Notes: generated by a model not told the origin, from the sequence alone. Shown: positions 32,546 to 46,489, counted from the first letter of the stretch. The stretch is DNA of 64,000 nt from Lutraria lutraria (GCA_964023205.1 OZ026850.1:1696368-1760367), one strand, 5' to 3'. A program made the numbers and translations.

Positions 32546-32849
32546 TTAGAAATAAACACTGAATTACTTAGCTGGCTATAAACGAATGTGTTGTAATTGT
32601 TTAGCGACAAATGTTGAAGAGAGACAGCTGTACATATTATCTAAAAGCAACACAGATATTAAGAGATGCTTAAGGCATAAATTTTGTAAACATGTAATGG
32701 GTTTTATTTATTTAAACTAATGTATTTTACATTCATTGTGACAAATATTTTCATACAGTTTACATTCAAGCTAGTTCGACCACAGATTTCAAATTTATTT
32801 ATAAAATATTAATAAAAGAATACAGGCGTACCCGGAGATAACGGTTACC

Positions 32850-33030
32850 TTAAAATATAGGCCACTTCATGTTATTTATCTTTCTTATGAACAGGCCTAT
32901 TGCTGTTACAGGCCAGAGTCCTTCAAATGATTCCGTATAGGCAAAGGATGCTCTGTATAAAGGCCACCTGTGTCTAAAAGGCATATGCATTCTCCCCATT
33001 TAGTGGCCTTTGTCCACAGGTTTTGACTGA
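32850..33030. repeat. GGCC-type dispersed element
   Basis: Repeated GGCCACCT, GGCCT and AGTGGCCTTTGTCCACAGG phrases in both orientations match the copies at about 1705-1785 and 59915-60095. The inverted arrangement suggests a MITE; ends and target duplication are unclear. Confidence 0.5.
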
Positions 33031-34199
33031 GTATTATTTGCATAACACTTACATGCGAATATTTTTTTGCTATGAGAACTGTTCAGTCATTAATTAAAAA
33101 CATTTGATACATCAACCTATGATGAACACATTTTATAACACTTCACAATTACGCACGTGTTTCATGGAAATTTTAGGCGGGAAATGACACGTGATCTTTC
33201 CGTGCCGGAAGCAACATTTTAAATGCACCTCATTAATCAAGATTGCGTGAAAACATTTGTTATTTATGCTGTAACAACCTGAGTATATGATAAGATTTTG
33301 TTTGCATTTAGATGAATGAAAACCCTCGAATGCGTCAATAGTTTTATTACATTGCAAATGAAAACATTAAATTTACTGCCCCACTTAACAATACTGATTT
33401 TTATCTAACATTAAGAAAACAAATATATCAGGAATACTGAATTGGATTTTTGCAATACATGTCCTGTTTAAATTAATCGAATGCTTAACATGTCCGACCG
33501 TGTGTTCGTCTGTCCGCCCGTACATGCGAACGTATCAACGTCCGTTCACCAGTTCACCCGGTCAATTGAACGTACGTACGACCGATCGGATTCATAAACG
33601 GTTGGATGGTTGAACGTACGTACGGACGAACGATGAAATGAGTATATTGTTTTTATATTAAGCATGTTCGTAAATATTTCTTATAGTTCATAAACCCATT
33701 ATCTATACAACATTTTCGATATATCAATTCGAGCATCCATCTATCGTGTTGACAGATAGCAATTCCAGGCAAAGTTGAAAGCCGGGCAAGCATACAGTCA
33801 GACACGTTTCAATCAATTAACACCAGAATTTAAAACATAAACCACAAGGAACGAATCTAAAGAAAACAAACATCTTGGTACAAAACTACACCGATGACCG
33901 CTCACTTAATTCTCAAGAAGCACGTGTTACATGTAATTAACGGCTGGTAAATTGAACAAAATAAACAATGTTAAAAGCTCGTGGAAACATATACGAACAT
34001 ATTGCACGCCTCTATATCTGACAGATTAATTTAATCTCGTGTTTTAGCTGAATATCGTGAGAAGCGAATTCCAAAATTAAAAAAAAAATTGAAACTCGTT
34101 AAAAAGCTATTACTAAACTACATGTACATGTATTTAGTCAATAATGCCAAATTATGAAATCTTTATACTTCCAAGTCAATAATTAATGATACCAAGGAA
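33031..34199. other. Non-coding; CGTACG-rich patch
   Basis: There is no gene. At 33500-33630 a patch of CGTACGTACG- and GTCCG-type motifs in alternating orientation forms a locally symmetric stretch. Confidence 0.4.
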
Positions 34200-34492
34200 T
34201 GTTCTGTGGTCTAGTCATAACGAGCTGGACTACTGAACATAAGGTCTTGGGTTCGGGTCTCGGCTCCGACTTCCGAATTTCTCATGGACGCTTTTCCAAT
34301 GTCCTTATCTCAACCACCGAGCCAAGGACTGTGTCTAGAAAAATCACAGGAAAGGGGGTGAGGCGGGTACCAGTGCTTTACACCGGGCAATATAAAGAAC
34401 CAGGAAAACTATTCGAAATATGAGTAGTGATATAAATCCCCGGGTCTCCTGTATCTTCACCCCCCCCTCTCTCTCTCTCTCTCTCTCCTTTC

Positions 34493-34543
<51 letters not shown>

Positions 34544-34592
34544 GTGGCGGCTCTGAAATGACCGTAGTTGTCGAATAGGTCATTAAACAACA
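34200..34592 (+). repeat. SINE family A, copy 3, with CT microsatellite
   Basis: The head has GTGGTCTAGTCATAACGAGC and B-box GGGTTCGGGTCTCGG. The body includes GTGCTTTACACCGGGCA, then a (CT)n expansion at about 34463-34545, then the tail GGCTCTGAAATGACCGTAG...CATTAAACAACA. It is the clearest copy of the consensus order. Confidence 0.85.
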
Positions 34593-34599
34593 TTTAATG

Positions 34600-37180
34600 A
34601 TATAATCTGTTTAAGATTTTAGCTGTATGGATTTAAAAAAAAAATGTTTCCCAGAAATCAAATAATCTGTTGATAGTGTACATTTTCTATTATCAGTAAC
34701 ATAGACGTTTTTTTATTTACCTAACAATATAAAATACTAATTGGTTCATGATTAGCGACCAGGTGATCTTGTAAATGGCTAATTAGTGAATGAAAATATT
34801 TATGTTAACAAATTATCAACAGTAATGTAGGTATAAGTTCATATATACAAATGCCACAATGAGTAACGATGTACGAACGCACGGACGGACAGACTGATGG
34901 CCGGACGGGCGATTGTTTGGCTAGAAATTTGTTCTTGCTTAATCAGTTTACTTCTTGAAAAATGTCGACGTATGCTGAAAACATTGTAAAGGATTGTCGT
35001 TTTAAATCAGAGTTTGTCTGTTGGTATGTTTGTATTTAATGTATATATTTTATACGAACACGTAATTAACTCTGCAGGTAGCTGTCAGCTGTTTTACTGA
35101 TAAAATTGATATATGGTCGGGAAAGCTACGGAATACCGTTAGGGCCATCGCATATGCGTGGGTTGGTTTGAAACGCGATATTCGATAGTACGATAATGAA
35201 AACACGAAATCGCGACAGTACGATAACGATAATACGACGTGTATATTCGTGTTTTCTTTATCGTACGTGTTTCAGACAAATCTACACATAGGCGATGGCC
35301 CTAACGATATACCGTAGAAAGCCCGCTAAAATACTTCAACTAATTTAGTACTTTAGTACCTCTTGTACAGTGTGTGTGATATAACCGAACATAGCGTGGT
35401 TAATATGACATAATCATGAGCTGTGAGACTGTATGGTATGTCATGAACTTTTACACTATATGGTATGAACTTTGAAACAATATGACATATCACGTGTTAT
35501 ACTATACGGTATGTCATACACTACTGAACTGAAATGTAGATCATAGACTCTTAGACTATGATTTTGGCGTGTCATAAAATGCGAGAAAATATTAAATGCC
35601 ATGGCACTGTAATTATATATTACACCAAAAAACCTGTTAAAGATTTACAAATTGTCTGTTCTGATTCTTTTCAACAAATTATAACATATCCTGGAATAAT
35701 ATTCAATATAATAGCACACGAGTAAATGTGAGAAGACCTTGACAATATTAAATACGACTCTGTTAAGAATGTCACGTGATGTGTCAAACACCATGGTTTA
35801 TTAGTTCCTATGAGATAAAATTGTTACTCAGAATTAAGCTATTTACTGTGAAAACATTTTAACTCTCTAGATCTGTTTTACCATGATGTAAATAAACATG
35901 TGGTTCGCGGCTTAAATACAGTAAAACCTTGATACTAATCTACTTTTAGTACCAGGCAAAACTAATTTGTGGCTAACACAGTATTGTCAATGTGGTTAAA
36001 AGCCACAAATTGTTTACACAAAATATTATGGTTTGTGGTCAAATCATTCACGCGAAAATTAGGTAACATAATTGATAGAAGTAAATAGTTCGAGGCTTCA
36101 GTAAGGAAAAGTATTTCCTTTCTGAGACAAGGAAGAATATGTTCCGAAGTCATCCAAAAGTTTAACAAATGCGATTACAGTTGTTTTAGTAAACAGTCGA
36201 CTTACGTTACTGCTTTGCTCCGATATTTTACGGAAGATATTTTATCCATTAAAATACCTTGAGTTTTATTTGTATCGCTTTCAATAAATTCAATTTGAAG
36301 CTCATTTTTATTAGAATTTTATGTAGGCCACAATATCTGTGAACATTCTTAGCCTTCTATGCCATTTACGTTAAATTTTGTCTTCAATAACTACGTAAGC
36401 CATTGCAGTTAATTTTAAAACTCACATGATATAAATATTAGTTGTTCTATCACTAAAGGTGATCATTGTAAAGTATTTAAAAATACAATCGATTTCACGA
36501 AGCAATCTTTCGAAAGTGAAAGATAATCACATTACATGCCATCTGAATTTATGAGGCAATAAAAATCAACAGGGCAGATTATTCAAATTATGGTTTATTT
36601 TAATAATTTACATAACCATTAAAACGTTAAATATATTGTCAACAAATACCTTAAACGCGAGTTATTGACGTTATTTAATCTGTCACTAACATTTTAACAA
36701 TACAGTTTTACTGAAAATATTACGCTACGATAAATCCATTTTGCTACAAAGACGAAAACGAAGTCATCTTGAATAATTTTAAAATCATTACCATGGTTAC
36801 ACCAATGGGATAATTAAAAGCGAATAAATACTAAAATATCGAAACGCAAAATTAAGGCTTACCTTACGATTACGTAATTTTCAACCACGTGCACGCGTAA
36901 TCCAGAAATGAACGATTTATAACAAGAAATGTTATATTTCGCAATGTGGTTTATATTTTTTGTCGAAAATCCTTGATAAGACGTTTAGCATGTACAGTCG
37001 ACAACTTGACGTAATAATGTTTAGAGTTACCCGCAGTCTATAACCGTGTGTGAAAATCCGATTTTCACTCGACCGAGTAAAATGTAAGGCCGTCCCTATT
37101 CGTCAATTAGTTTCTTGTTCCGAAATTCATTTACTTTTATTTCTTAATCAGAAGAAAAAATAAAAACATATTTTAAATCA
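34600..37180. other. Non-coding; small inverted-repeat element at 35128-35322
   Basis: No gene is supported. At 35128-35150 the sequence CGTTAGGGCCATCGC has an inverted partner at about 35291-35322 (GCGATGGCCCTAACG), framing about 190 bp of TCGTACGATA-type motifs in both orientations; this looks like a MITE. The rest is AT-rich. Confidence 0.5.
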
Positions 37181-37185
37181 AAGTA

Positions 37186-37345
37186 CTGAAAGTAGTTCTT
37201 GGAAACTGAGCACTGCAACATGGAACGGGAACTAGTTTACCAATTACATGGCGGATGTAGAAAAAAACGTAGTACTTTGGTCCGATCAAAATTCATGCGC
37301 GCCGAGCGAGTGACGGCTATAGAAAGCTGAACTATTGTTCAATTT
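37186..37345. repeat. Dispersed repeat (GGCGGATGTAGAAAAA), copy 1
   Basis: Sequence including CACTGCAACATGGAACGGGA, CATGGCGGATGTAGAAAAA and GCGCCGAGCGAGTGACGG is repeated in the same orientation at 45598-45790. It also contains the arm of the hairpin repeat seen at 6566 and 52384. Confidence 0.75.
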
Positions 37346-37349
37346 CCAA

Positions 37350-39750
37350 AAATGAAAAGTTTTGTAAATTGTTTCCGATAAAACATATTCATTTTTCGCT
37401 TTATTGTACAAATATCGCCCGGGTACTCCCGACAGTAAATTCGGGTGTTTCCGGCAATTTCCGTCAATTTCCGATGGAATTCGACACATGTTATTCAGTT
37501 AATCTAATGTTTTTTATTTAAATATATTTATGATTGTATATTGTAGAAGGTTCTAAAAATTAAGAATAAATTCAGAAGGCTACATTTCAGGTAATGAGAT
37601 TTTTTTTGTACAGAAATATAATGACAACACATTAATATCGATAATTAAGCTAGCGCACTATGTCACATCTGTTGTGGGAAATACTCAAATTGTATGGAAT
37701 ACGTCTAGGGCTAGAGTGCACTAAAATCACATCTAGGTATAACTAAATATAACATCTTATAGCACGTAGCATTCGTGCACGCGTAAGAAAATTACATGCT
37801 TTCTGAGCTACACAAGTGATTGGCTAACTTCCATTCAAACTTTTAAGATGGTGATACAGTACAATTTCGATGTTATGATCTCTTTTTTGAGACTAGATAA
37901 GTCGATCTTAATTTTGATGGTGTCTAATTATAAAGTTGATTTCGTATCAGTGAATTTAACACCGGTTTTCAAACGATATTTCATTTATATACGGCGGCCG
38001 GTTCACCTTACACGTGTTCATGGACATACATTTTGTTTGAGATACGAAAAAAACACTCCGAACATGTGGTCGATATGCTGAAGTGGTTTAATTATCTTGT
38101 TGTAATATATATGCCAAAGTGGGGTTTGCTTTTAAGGTGGTTTTAAAAATGAGGTGGTCTTATTATGATGTGCTCTTTGTGCTGAGGTGGTCTTATTAGA
38201 GAGGTGATCTTTGTGTTGAGAAATAGTCGTTAAAATGCGGTGACTTAAATATTGAGGTGACCGTTATAACGAGGGATCGTTTTATAAGGTGATCATATAG
38301 CGAGGTTTTACTGTACATGTCTATTTTACTCTGAATTCGTGACATGCATTGCTGGGCGAGATAAAGCTATCTGTGATGTCATATTTCAATATCCTGGAAC
38401 TGAGGAACCGGATATAGCAGGTTTAAGAAAAAATAAGAATGTGACAAAAAACTCGATTTTCTCACGTCAGGTCTTTTAAGAAATGTGCTCAAAATTGCCA
38501 AATGTTTTCTTACAGATGTTTATGAACACACGTATACAACCCGAGATCTAGCGATCAAACGACCTCAATCGGAACGCACTCGGCGTTTTCCGTCACCAGA
38601 AGTAAGGCACCGTCGCCAGGTTTACATGCGGTCACGGGAATTGCCGAGTAGTTACGATTAAAACCGACCAATACATTGGTTAGTGGGTAAGTTTATTACG
38701 CGGATGTTCGTACTTTATCAGTTTCGTCAGCTTAGATCCGTCTATAGCAACTGATTATTATTTTGTAGAGTCGAGTCTTATACTGTGTCTCATGAATACG
38801 CAAAACATAAGAATATCTTAAAGCCTTATTTCCCCTTCTTCATTAAAAATTGCACCATTTTTTTTAAATTTGATTTAAGTTTGGAACTGCATCATGTTTT
38901 TTGTGATGGCATCTAAATTTTGTCTCTTTTCCACGAAGACTGCCTCACAGCCATTCTAATGTAATGTAGTTATTGCTTATAATACCACAGCTTGACGGAA
39001 ACCATTTTGAGATAAATTCCCAAATCGACAATTTAGAAACGATATCGAAGCGTGACAAGATACATCTTAAATCTCGCGAGATTTCGCATCAAAATGTCAA
39101 CCACAAAGCTCGCCTTTTGTGTGCCGAATGATTTATGATGAAACTTAATAAAATACAAACGATTAAATTTTAAATCAGAATCGTTGTCATCTTTGATATT
39201 CCTTGTTCTAAATTCAGCTGATTTGGGAGAGGTGACATTTTTGTCTTTCTAAGTTCGAAATAATATTAACTGCACAAAGAATCGATATCAAAGCCACTTG
39301 GTCTGTTTAGAAAGAAGGCGTACATAAATCCAAGATTATCTAAAACAAATCGGCTGGAACCAATCTTACTAGCTCTGAATACTAACGGAATATATCTGCT
39401 GCCATGGTAACCGAGTCATTTATCAATCATTTTAGTGATATTCTGTAAGAAAATATGAATATACCTCATTACAACAAATAACTGAATTCCTAATTGTTAT
39501 GATTGTCCTCAAACGTTTCATCAACGCAAATACTAGTAGTTAGGTGGTCACGTAAGATTCTCATAGGTGACAAAAACTTAAATGATCCAAAGACGGCGAA
39601 CAGAATTAGCTGATAAGCCCTTGGCTGTAATTGGTCCATATGTTTGAATTACCTATCTAGTTACATGTATTTGAAAAGCATTGATTCTGCATCAAACCCA
39701 TTTTTAAGTGTAAAATCACATTTTTTCATGACCTTATAGTGTTTTTTCAA
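37350..39750. other. Non-coding; decayed TIR-element end near 38313
   Basis: No gene is seen. From about 38080 to 38313 many GAGGTGGTCTTATT-type phrases lead to GCGAGGTTTTACTGTA, the right end typical of the CAGTAAAACC family; its left end is not clear. A 25-bp fragment of the SINE C tail lies at 37985-38010. Confidence 0.45.
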
Positions 39751-39754
39751 AATA

Positions 39755-40663
39755 CAGTAAAACCTCGATTATTCGAATGTCATCGGGCCCTGAAAAAGCA
39801 TTCGGATAATCCATGGTTTCGAATAATCCATTTCAGTATTATGTACTGTTTGGAAACGATAAATTCCGTACTGTCCGTATTTTACAAGGGAGTTAAATCT
39901 CGTATGCAAACACGACGTATAATAAGAATAAAATAAAATATATAACAAACACTAATTAATTTATCTTTGTTTTATGAATGTATATGAGTTAACAAATGAA
40001 ACAATTATTCTTGTTAAATGAATACCCGCGTATTTATGGATTATGCAGAACACAATCCGACCCAAAATTATGTCATTCACACGTTATTTACTACGACGGA
40101 CTAGGTATCGCTATCGTCACATTTTAAAATCGAAGATGTAATGTTTTTCTGTTTGGAACATTTTTTCACTAAATCATCATATTATAGTTAGTTTTGTATT
40201 AATTGTGTTCGAACCAGTTTTTTTTAAATTTGAATGACGCTGGAATACAGATCACCAGGTACGTACGCGTATTAACTTATTATACCCGAGATCATTGTGA
40301 AATATTCGTCGCGATTAGCATAAAATCGTAAAAAACAATATGGTCAACTTAACGATAATTAAACTGTTGACACGCTTCGTGTATGAATTGATGTTACACA
40401 TTGTTTGTCACACGACATTTGATTCTCAATTGGCCATTGTTATCAATTGACGAATTCGAATAATAGGTGTGAAAATACGCGCATTCGTAACTTTAGGGAC
40501 CAAATAATGTATTCGGATTACACCAGGTATTCGTAAAATCCGATTCGTATAACCGGGGTTCGTTGTAGTTGAAATATACAGCAACGTAATCGGGACCGTA
40601 GATTTTATTCGGATAATACCGGGTATTCGGATAATCGGTGTTCGGATAATCGAGGTTTTACTG
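39755..40663. mobile_element. pogo/Tigger-like non-autonomous transposon
   Basis: The left end CAGTAAAACCTCGATTATTC and the right end (complement CAGTAAAACCTCGATTATCC) form TIRs of about 23 bp, bounded by TA on each side. Several more TTCGGATAA and ATTCGAATAAT motifs lie just inside. The 909-bp interior has no transposase frame. The CAGTxxAACCTCG terminus and TA target fit the pogo/Tigger branch of Tc1/mariner. Confidence 0.8.
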
Positions 40664-40669
40664 TATATT

Positions 40670-41349
40670 GAAAATGGTTTATTTTGTTGATTTTTAATTT
40701 CCGAGTTGTCTCCCTTTCATTTCTATTTATAATTGCCAATCAAATTTACAGATCGCTTCCGATATTCAGTATTTAAATTTAGATACGGTACTTGGGTATA
40801 AAAGGACTGTCAGATATGGCTTTATACACAATTAATAAATACCAATATTTTATACCATACTGCTACACACAGTACCAGGGACGTTTTTAATATCATACGC
40901 AACTAGACTGGAAACATTTTCAATTATTCACAAAACGTGACTCATTTCACGGAATTGTATTAAGTTTTGATCTGATACGCTAGTAATAATAAATCAAGTG
41001 ATTTCTTTAAAAATCGATGTAGCTCTGTCACTAATTAATTTAGTCATTTCTGGAAATAGGAGTCCGGCCACGTGACACATGTTGGCATGTGAGAGAGAAT
41101 AATTACACCGTATGATTCCCAAAGCTCGCGTAGGTTCGTTAATTACTATTCTTAATTAAACACCGCCCCTGCCTGTTGTCACCTCGGATCATAATTAATG
41201 TCAATATTATACAAGACGACTATATTATGGAGTTAATCGCTGGTTTGCGAGCAGAATTATTGCCCCTCTTATGACGTCATCTCCCAAACCAATCACGTGT
41301 TGATGGTAAACATCACGTCAACTCCAGTTTTATATCTAAATAAGAACAC
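40670..41349. other. Non-coding
   Basis: AT-rich sequence; nothing is recognised. Confidence 0.4.
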
Positions 41350-41563
41350 GTTGATAGGAAATGTTGATAGAAAAAGTTGATAGGAAATGTTGATAGGAAA
41401 TGTTGATAGAAAATGTTGATAGAAAATGTTGATAGAAAATGTTGATAAAAAATATTGATAGAAAATGTTGATAGAAAATGTTGATAGGAAATGTTGATAA
41501 AAAATATTGATAGAAAATGTTGATAGAAAATGTTGATAGAAAATGTTGATAGAAAATGTTGAA
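41350..41563. repeat. 12-bp minisatellite (AAATGTTGATAG)n
   Basis: About 17 tandem copies of AAATGTTGATAG, with variants such as GGAA and AAAAATAT. The period is a multiple of three, so repetitive frames (STFSINIFYQH-like) appear; they have no gene context and I do not call a protein. Confidence 0.9.
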
Positions 41564-42396
41564 TAGCTTTTGTGAGATTCATGAATAATCCTCTTTTTAT
41601 GACCCCGAAATTCGAAATGGCGGAAGAGCATCAAGTGTAACCCCTATCCGTGTGTCCGTCCGTTCCAATTTTGGTTTCCAAGCGATAACTCACGAAATCG
41701 TTCATAGGTTAGTTTCATATTTTGCATTACGGTGTATATTAATAAAATACAGACCAGGTTCGATTTCCATTAAAATACAAATATTTTCATAGGAGTTATG
41801 TCCCCTTTTTTACTTAGCGGGGGCATTCGAGTCCTCCGGACACATTTCTAGTTTTCCATTTTTCTGAGACATACTTCTAATACGCTTGTTTTACGAGTCA
41901 GATTGAAACGAAGTCTTGACAGAACAATATAAGGCGGAACAATATTTATCAACGAGAGTGCTCTAGAAGTGCGGGCTCGTATGTCACTGATACACTTAAG
42001 GAATCAGTCGCATATTTGCGTATCCTGCAATAATAACTTGACGTACGGGTTAAGCATGCATTTCAAAATCTACACCGTACCATTCCGTGACAAATTATCG
42101 CACTCAAGTGTATTTGTAGTTTCTCGAGTAGATCTCTTGAAAAGATTAGCATCATAGGTCACGTGACATCTGTCATTGCATCTGACGTCATGAATTGAGG
42201 TTTGATAAATGACAAAGATTGCAACTACTGAAGGATACGCACGTTCTTAGGTTTTGGACAAACATTTCAACTGTTAAAGAATATGCATGTTGCATTTTCC
42301 TGTTGAAGATCATAGTTTGAGTCAGCAATGATGTTAACGTATTTTTTTTCTTCACTTATTTGTCTGATAAAACTTATCAGAGCAAAAATGTCACTT

Positions 42397-42423
42397 AGAA
42401 CAGAACAGAACAGAACAGAACAG
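42397..42423. repeat. (GAACA)n microsatellite
   Basis: Five perfect tandem GAACA units lie just upstream of a MITE copy. Confidence 0.9.
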
Positions 42424-42481
42424 ATACTTTACTATATGACTTGAACCATAGCTCATCAACATTTACATATACAAGTATAAA

Positions 42482-42731
42482 CAGTACAACCTCTCCAGAG
42501 TGGCCCTCTGTAAACCAACAACCTCTCTATAACAACACCTTCAAAATTTCCCTAAGCTGATATTTACTATAAATTTAACCTCTGTAGAGCAACAACCTCT
42601 CTAAAACAACACCTTCAAAATTTCCCTAAGCTGATATTTACTATAAATTTAACCTATGTAGTGCAACAACCTCTAAACAACGGCCAATATTTGCAGCTCC
42701 AACAGGGTGTTGCTCTACAGAGGTTGTACTG
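42482..42731. mobile_element. MITE family 1, copy 2, with internal tandem duplication
   Basis: The ends CAGTACAACCTCTCC and (complement) CAGTACAACCTCTGT are good TIRs; the right flank is TA. A stretch of about 65 bp (CACCTTCAAAATTTCCCTAA...) is tandemly repeated inside, making this copy longer (250 bp) than its relatives (about 165 bp). Confidence 0.85.
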
Positions 42732-42739
42732 TACGCACA

Positions 42740-45597
42740 TAATTAACATGTGACACGGAAGTAAACATAAATGCAATGTATATACAATGTACATTCATAC
42801 TTTATTTGTGTTTATTTTGTGTATATTATTATTATTATGTGCATTTATCTTTAAAAAAACACGTGCATACAGCCATTCGATTTAAGAATTTCTAGAGACA
42901 TGCATTATAGAATAAAAGAAAAAGTATGCAAGTAAAATTAAGTATAAAAACGTTCACTGCAAACTGACAAGTATTGGATACTAGAGGTCATTATTTCGAA
43001 TCATGTAAAAATCTAACAACGCCTTCAAAACCGGCATTGAATAAGAAAATATTGATTCAAAAAATTTGGTCAAAAAATTGTTTTAGAGTCAAATTTTAAA
43101 CGACACTCGATTTTTATTTTTAAAAAGATATAACGTACAAAAATATTAACGCAATTTTTTTATAATCCACAAATATTTGTTAACGCGCGGTTTTTGAGTC
43201 ATTATTTAAAAAAAAGGACATAATCGACCGTGTAGATAAAATAGGTGTTATATGTTGCCATCGAATAGACTAATGTCTATTATGCATGTCCATGTATATA
43301 ATAATTCATAGAAAAATATGATTCTATACCTTTTAATCGACGACGTGATGGAGTAATCCAGAATTTCTGATTTCAGTACAATTGTTAATATCGAGTTTTT
43401 TCTTCAAATTAATGTACGACGATGCATGTTAAATATTCGTGCGTTTTAAAAAAAAGAAACATGTATTTTATAAACACATTTTCCGAAGTGTCAATGTCTT
43501 TCCATTGCCATCTCAAAGCTAAAACGGATTCACTAAAATATTATTTAGACTAAAATAATTCAGAAGTTTATCCAACGCTTAAGTTCCCGAAGAAATATTC
43601 GAATCAGCAACTGACAAGAATCGGTTTATTTTAAAGTGATACGCAGCCAAGCAAGATAACTCTTAAGTACGCGTTAACAAGTCGCGTAGATGTGATATTT
43701 CCAATACTTGCCGCCGAAAGAAACGCCCTCTTTTCTATCGACACCAACATATTCATAAAAACAACAACATTAGCTTAATTAAGCACGATGTTCACTACTT
43801 CAAAACAGATTTAAAAATCTTGGATTGTTATATAACAGAATTTATTGAGCTCTTAGATACAGGAAGTTTAATGAAATGAAACTGTTTCGATAAATTCCGG
43901 TTATTTACGGTCAAACCTTTAGTTCTCGTCCACCTGTGAATAAAAGTTGTCACGTGAACAATCATCGCACGGACGCACTAATTCACAAACAAAACAGACC
44001 AACACAACCTCTGAATAACGTCTATGTGTATAATGGCCCCTTTCTATTGTTATTTTTTTTATTATTAAGCCTTTTTCATCGGGGTTAAGGTAGCACCAAG
44101 AGAGCTTAGTGGCTTGTGGTGGCTTTGACGATGGAGAAAAATCTCATGCGTACACATGAATAAATCCACCAACCTTCAGTAAAGGTCCACTATATCGAGG
44201 GTTTACCGTGCGTGAAATATCTGGCAAATCTCAATATATTGACACTTGGTTATTTTTTGTTTTAGATCAGCAGGTTTTTTTAGAATTAATTTTTTAAATT
44301 AATTTCCACTCATTTTATATACTAGTACATACAATCAGGCGTTAACAGTTAATTCTGGTTTTCCGCTCGTAACTAATTACATTTGCTGACGTATGTTGTT
44401 TTCAAATATCAGCAGACGTCCAGAATAAGTATTTTCAGAGACTGAACCTATGAATCCGTTCATATCGTGTTTTTTGTGAACACACTGCCTTATATGATAT
44501 ACAGACAGCCTGCGAATATAGAACGACTTGCTGTAAAGACCAGGGTCTGAGGTTATACAACTTGAGATCTGTCTGCGATCTCAAATCTCATATCTTGGCG
44601 TTTAATGTTTTTAGGTTTACTGATGATTATGCTCAGACAATACTGATGCTATTGATACATTAGTCTGACAGCATACTTGATCTGAGCATGTAGTTAAGGT
44701 TAGGGGGGGGGGGGGGCAGTAGTTTATTAGTTTATATTTTGCAGATTGTTAAACTTTAATGTAAAAGCTAACTTCAATATCATGGCTCGAAGCAAATTAC
44801 ACATTTGCCTTTTTTTAATAAGGTTCCAACCATATTTTTTGCTGACTCACTGTCATGCGTTATTTTACGACATTCATTTCGACAAAAAATGTACTCTTAT
44901 TTTGTGACATTAAGACGGTTTACGCTATTCGTGTAAATTTTGAACACGCAATGCATTTATGCATGTACCAAAAACCGGTCGATATAGGAGTGACGTGTTT
45001 GATCTTATATATCAATGTTTGTCGGAGCCACGCCTAAATACGAAATTCTGGACTTGGTTCGATCGTAAGTCAAACAAAGTCATTTAACGCAATATATGTA
45101 CATGTATATTGTGTGAAGTTGCTATCGACTCATTGAAAACGTTCACTTTTCAAAATAAATCTACAGATAAACTTCGAAACAAACTGTCACCTTTAACTGC
45201 GTCTTTATTTCACCGAAGTTTAGACGTCGCACTAACAGAGTCAGGGTCATTTTGGTGACTTTTCAAGCTTTTATAATAGATGAAGGCCACAGGTGGCCAC
45301 ATATTTACACCTGTAGAACCTACGATCTTCCACGAACAAGCTTGACAGCTTCTTCATATAATATTATGAAATTAGGTCCCAGGTAGGAATCGAACACACA
45401 GCGGTGAGGGACTAGTGATTTCTGGTCAGAGTCGCGGTGGACTGTACCTTTGAAGTTTATCCGTCCTCTTTCACGTTGTGCCCAGCACAAAGGTGACATA
45501 ATCAGTGACTTCTTGGCCATCTGACCACTAATACAAACCTACTCCCCCACAGCCCCTTACCAACTGACAAAATCATCAGATAAAAAGACGACTTTAC
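42740..45597. other. Non-coding
   Basis: No gene is recognised. There is a G-run at 44703-44716. The reverse-oriented element end GAGGGTTTACCGTG near 44198 may be a relic of the CAGTAAAACC family. Confidence 0.4.
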
Positions 45598-45790
45598 ATC
45601 AAAGTACTGAAAGTACTCAAGTTACCTGAACATAGACTTGCACTGCAACATTCGGAACGGGAACTACTTTAACAATTGCATGGCGGATGTAGAAAAACGT
45701 AGTATTTTGGTCCGCATTGAAATTCATACGCGCCGAGCGAGTGACGGATATGAAAGCCGAACTATTGTTCAGTTTTCAACAAAAGAAAAC
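45598..45790. repeat. Dispersed repeat (GGCGGATGTAGAAAAA), copy 2
   Basis: Direct-orientation copy of 37186-37345, sharing ATCAAAGTACTGAAAGTA, ATGGCGGATGTAGAAAAACG, GCGCCGAGCGAGTGACGG and GAACTATTGTTCA. Confidence 0.75.
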
Positions 45791-45914
45791 AATTTAGTGT
45801 TTAAACAATCTTAATTGTACACATTTTAGAAACACATATTATTGTGGAACTACTTTTTTTAAAACTAATGGAAGTTCGTGAGTTTAGTTTGGTTTTAGTA
45901 GAAATAATCTTGTT

Positions 45915-45985
45915 CAACTTCCGGTGTTCAACTTGAGACAACTTCCGGTTTTCTACATCCGGTGTTCTACTTCCGGTGAACATCA
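45915..45985. repeat. Short tandem repeat (ACTTCCGGTGTTCTAC)
   Basis: Four to five irregular 15-20 bp units built on ACTTCCGGTGTTC. Confidence 0.65.
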
Positions 45986-46410
45986 CAGCAATATTTGTAA
46001 TATTGAAGAATATATGTAGAAACAACATTAATGGATCTGAGCCTTCTATAGTGAAACATTTTTCTCTGATACTAATCGTTCGGCATTCCATGTCAGTACC
46101 TTTCAATAACGTTATTTATCTATTTGTTTATTTTATATAAAGAGACTCTTAAAGACATTGAACAACTACAATAATTATAACTGACCCCCCCCCCCCCCCC
46201 AAAAATGCACATGAGGTCCAATTTCTTAATTCATTTTTCTAATTTTCAACAAGGGCAACAACTCATACAAAATTTTCAAAATGTGTTGTAAAATGAATTA
46301 AAGTATCTAGGGTAACAAACAAATAAATAAAGATAATTGGGCAATACTAGTTTTTTGAAAATATTAACATTTTAAGTAGAATTGAGATAGTATGTTAGAA
46401 AAGTACAAAC

Positions 46411-46481
46411 AAAACCGGACTCCCAGAAAACCGGACTTTAGGTCCCGTCCGGAAGGGGTCCGATTTTCACGGGTTTTACTG
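46411..46481. mobile_element. MITE family 2 (CAGTAAAACCC...CCGGA), truncated copy
   Basis: Contains AAAACCGGACTCCCAGAAAA, then GGTCCGATTTTCACGGGTTTTACTG next to TA. It is the right part of the family seen complete at 52457 and 53851. Confidence 0.65.
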
Positions 46482-46489
46482 TAATACAT

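Noticed and set aside
41293..41634. Two repetitive frames (STFSINIFYQH type)
   Set aside because: The 12-bp satellite period is a multiple of three, so frames stay open automatically; no domain or gene context.
45801..46106. 101-codon minus-strand frame
   Set aside because: Part of it is the short ACTTCCGGTG tandem repeat; no recognisable domain.
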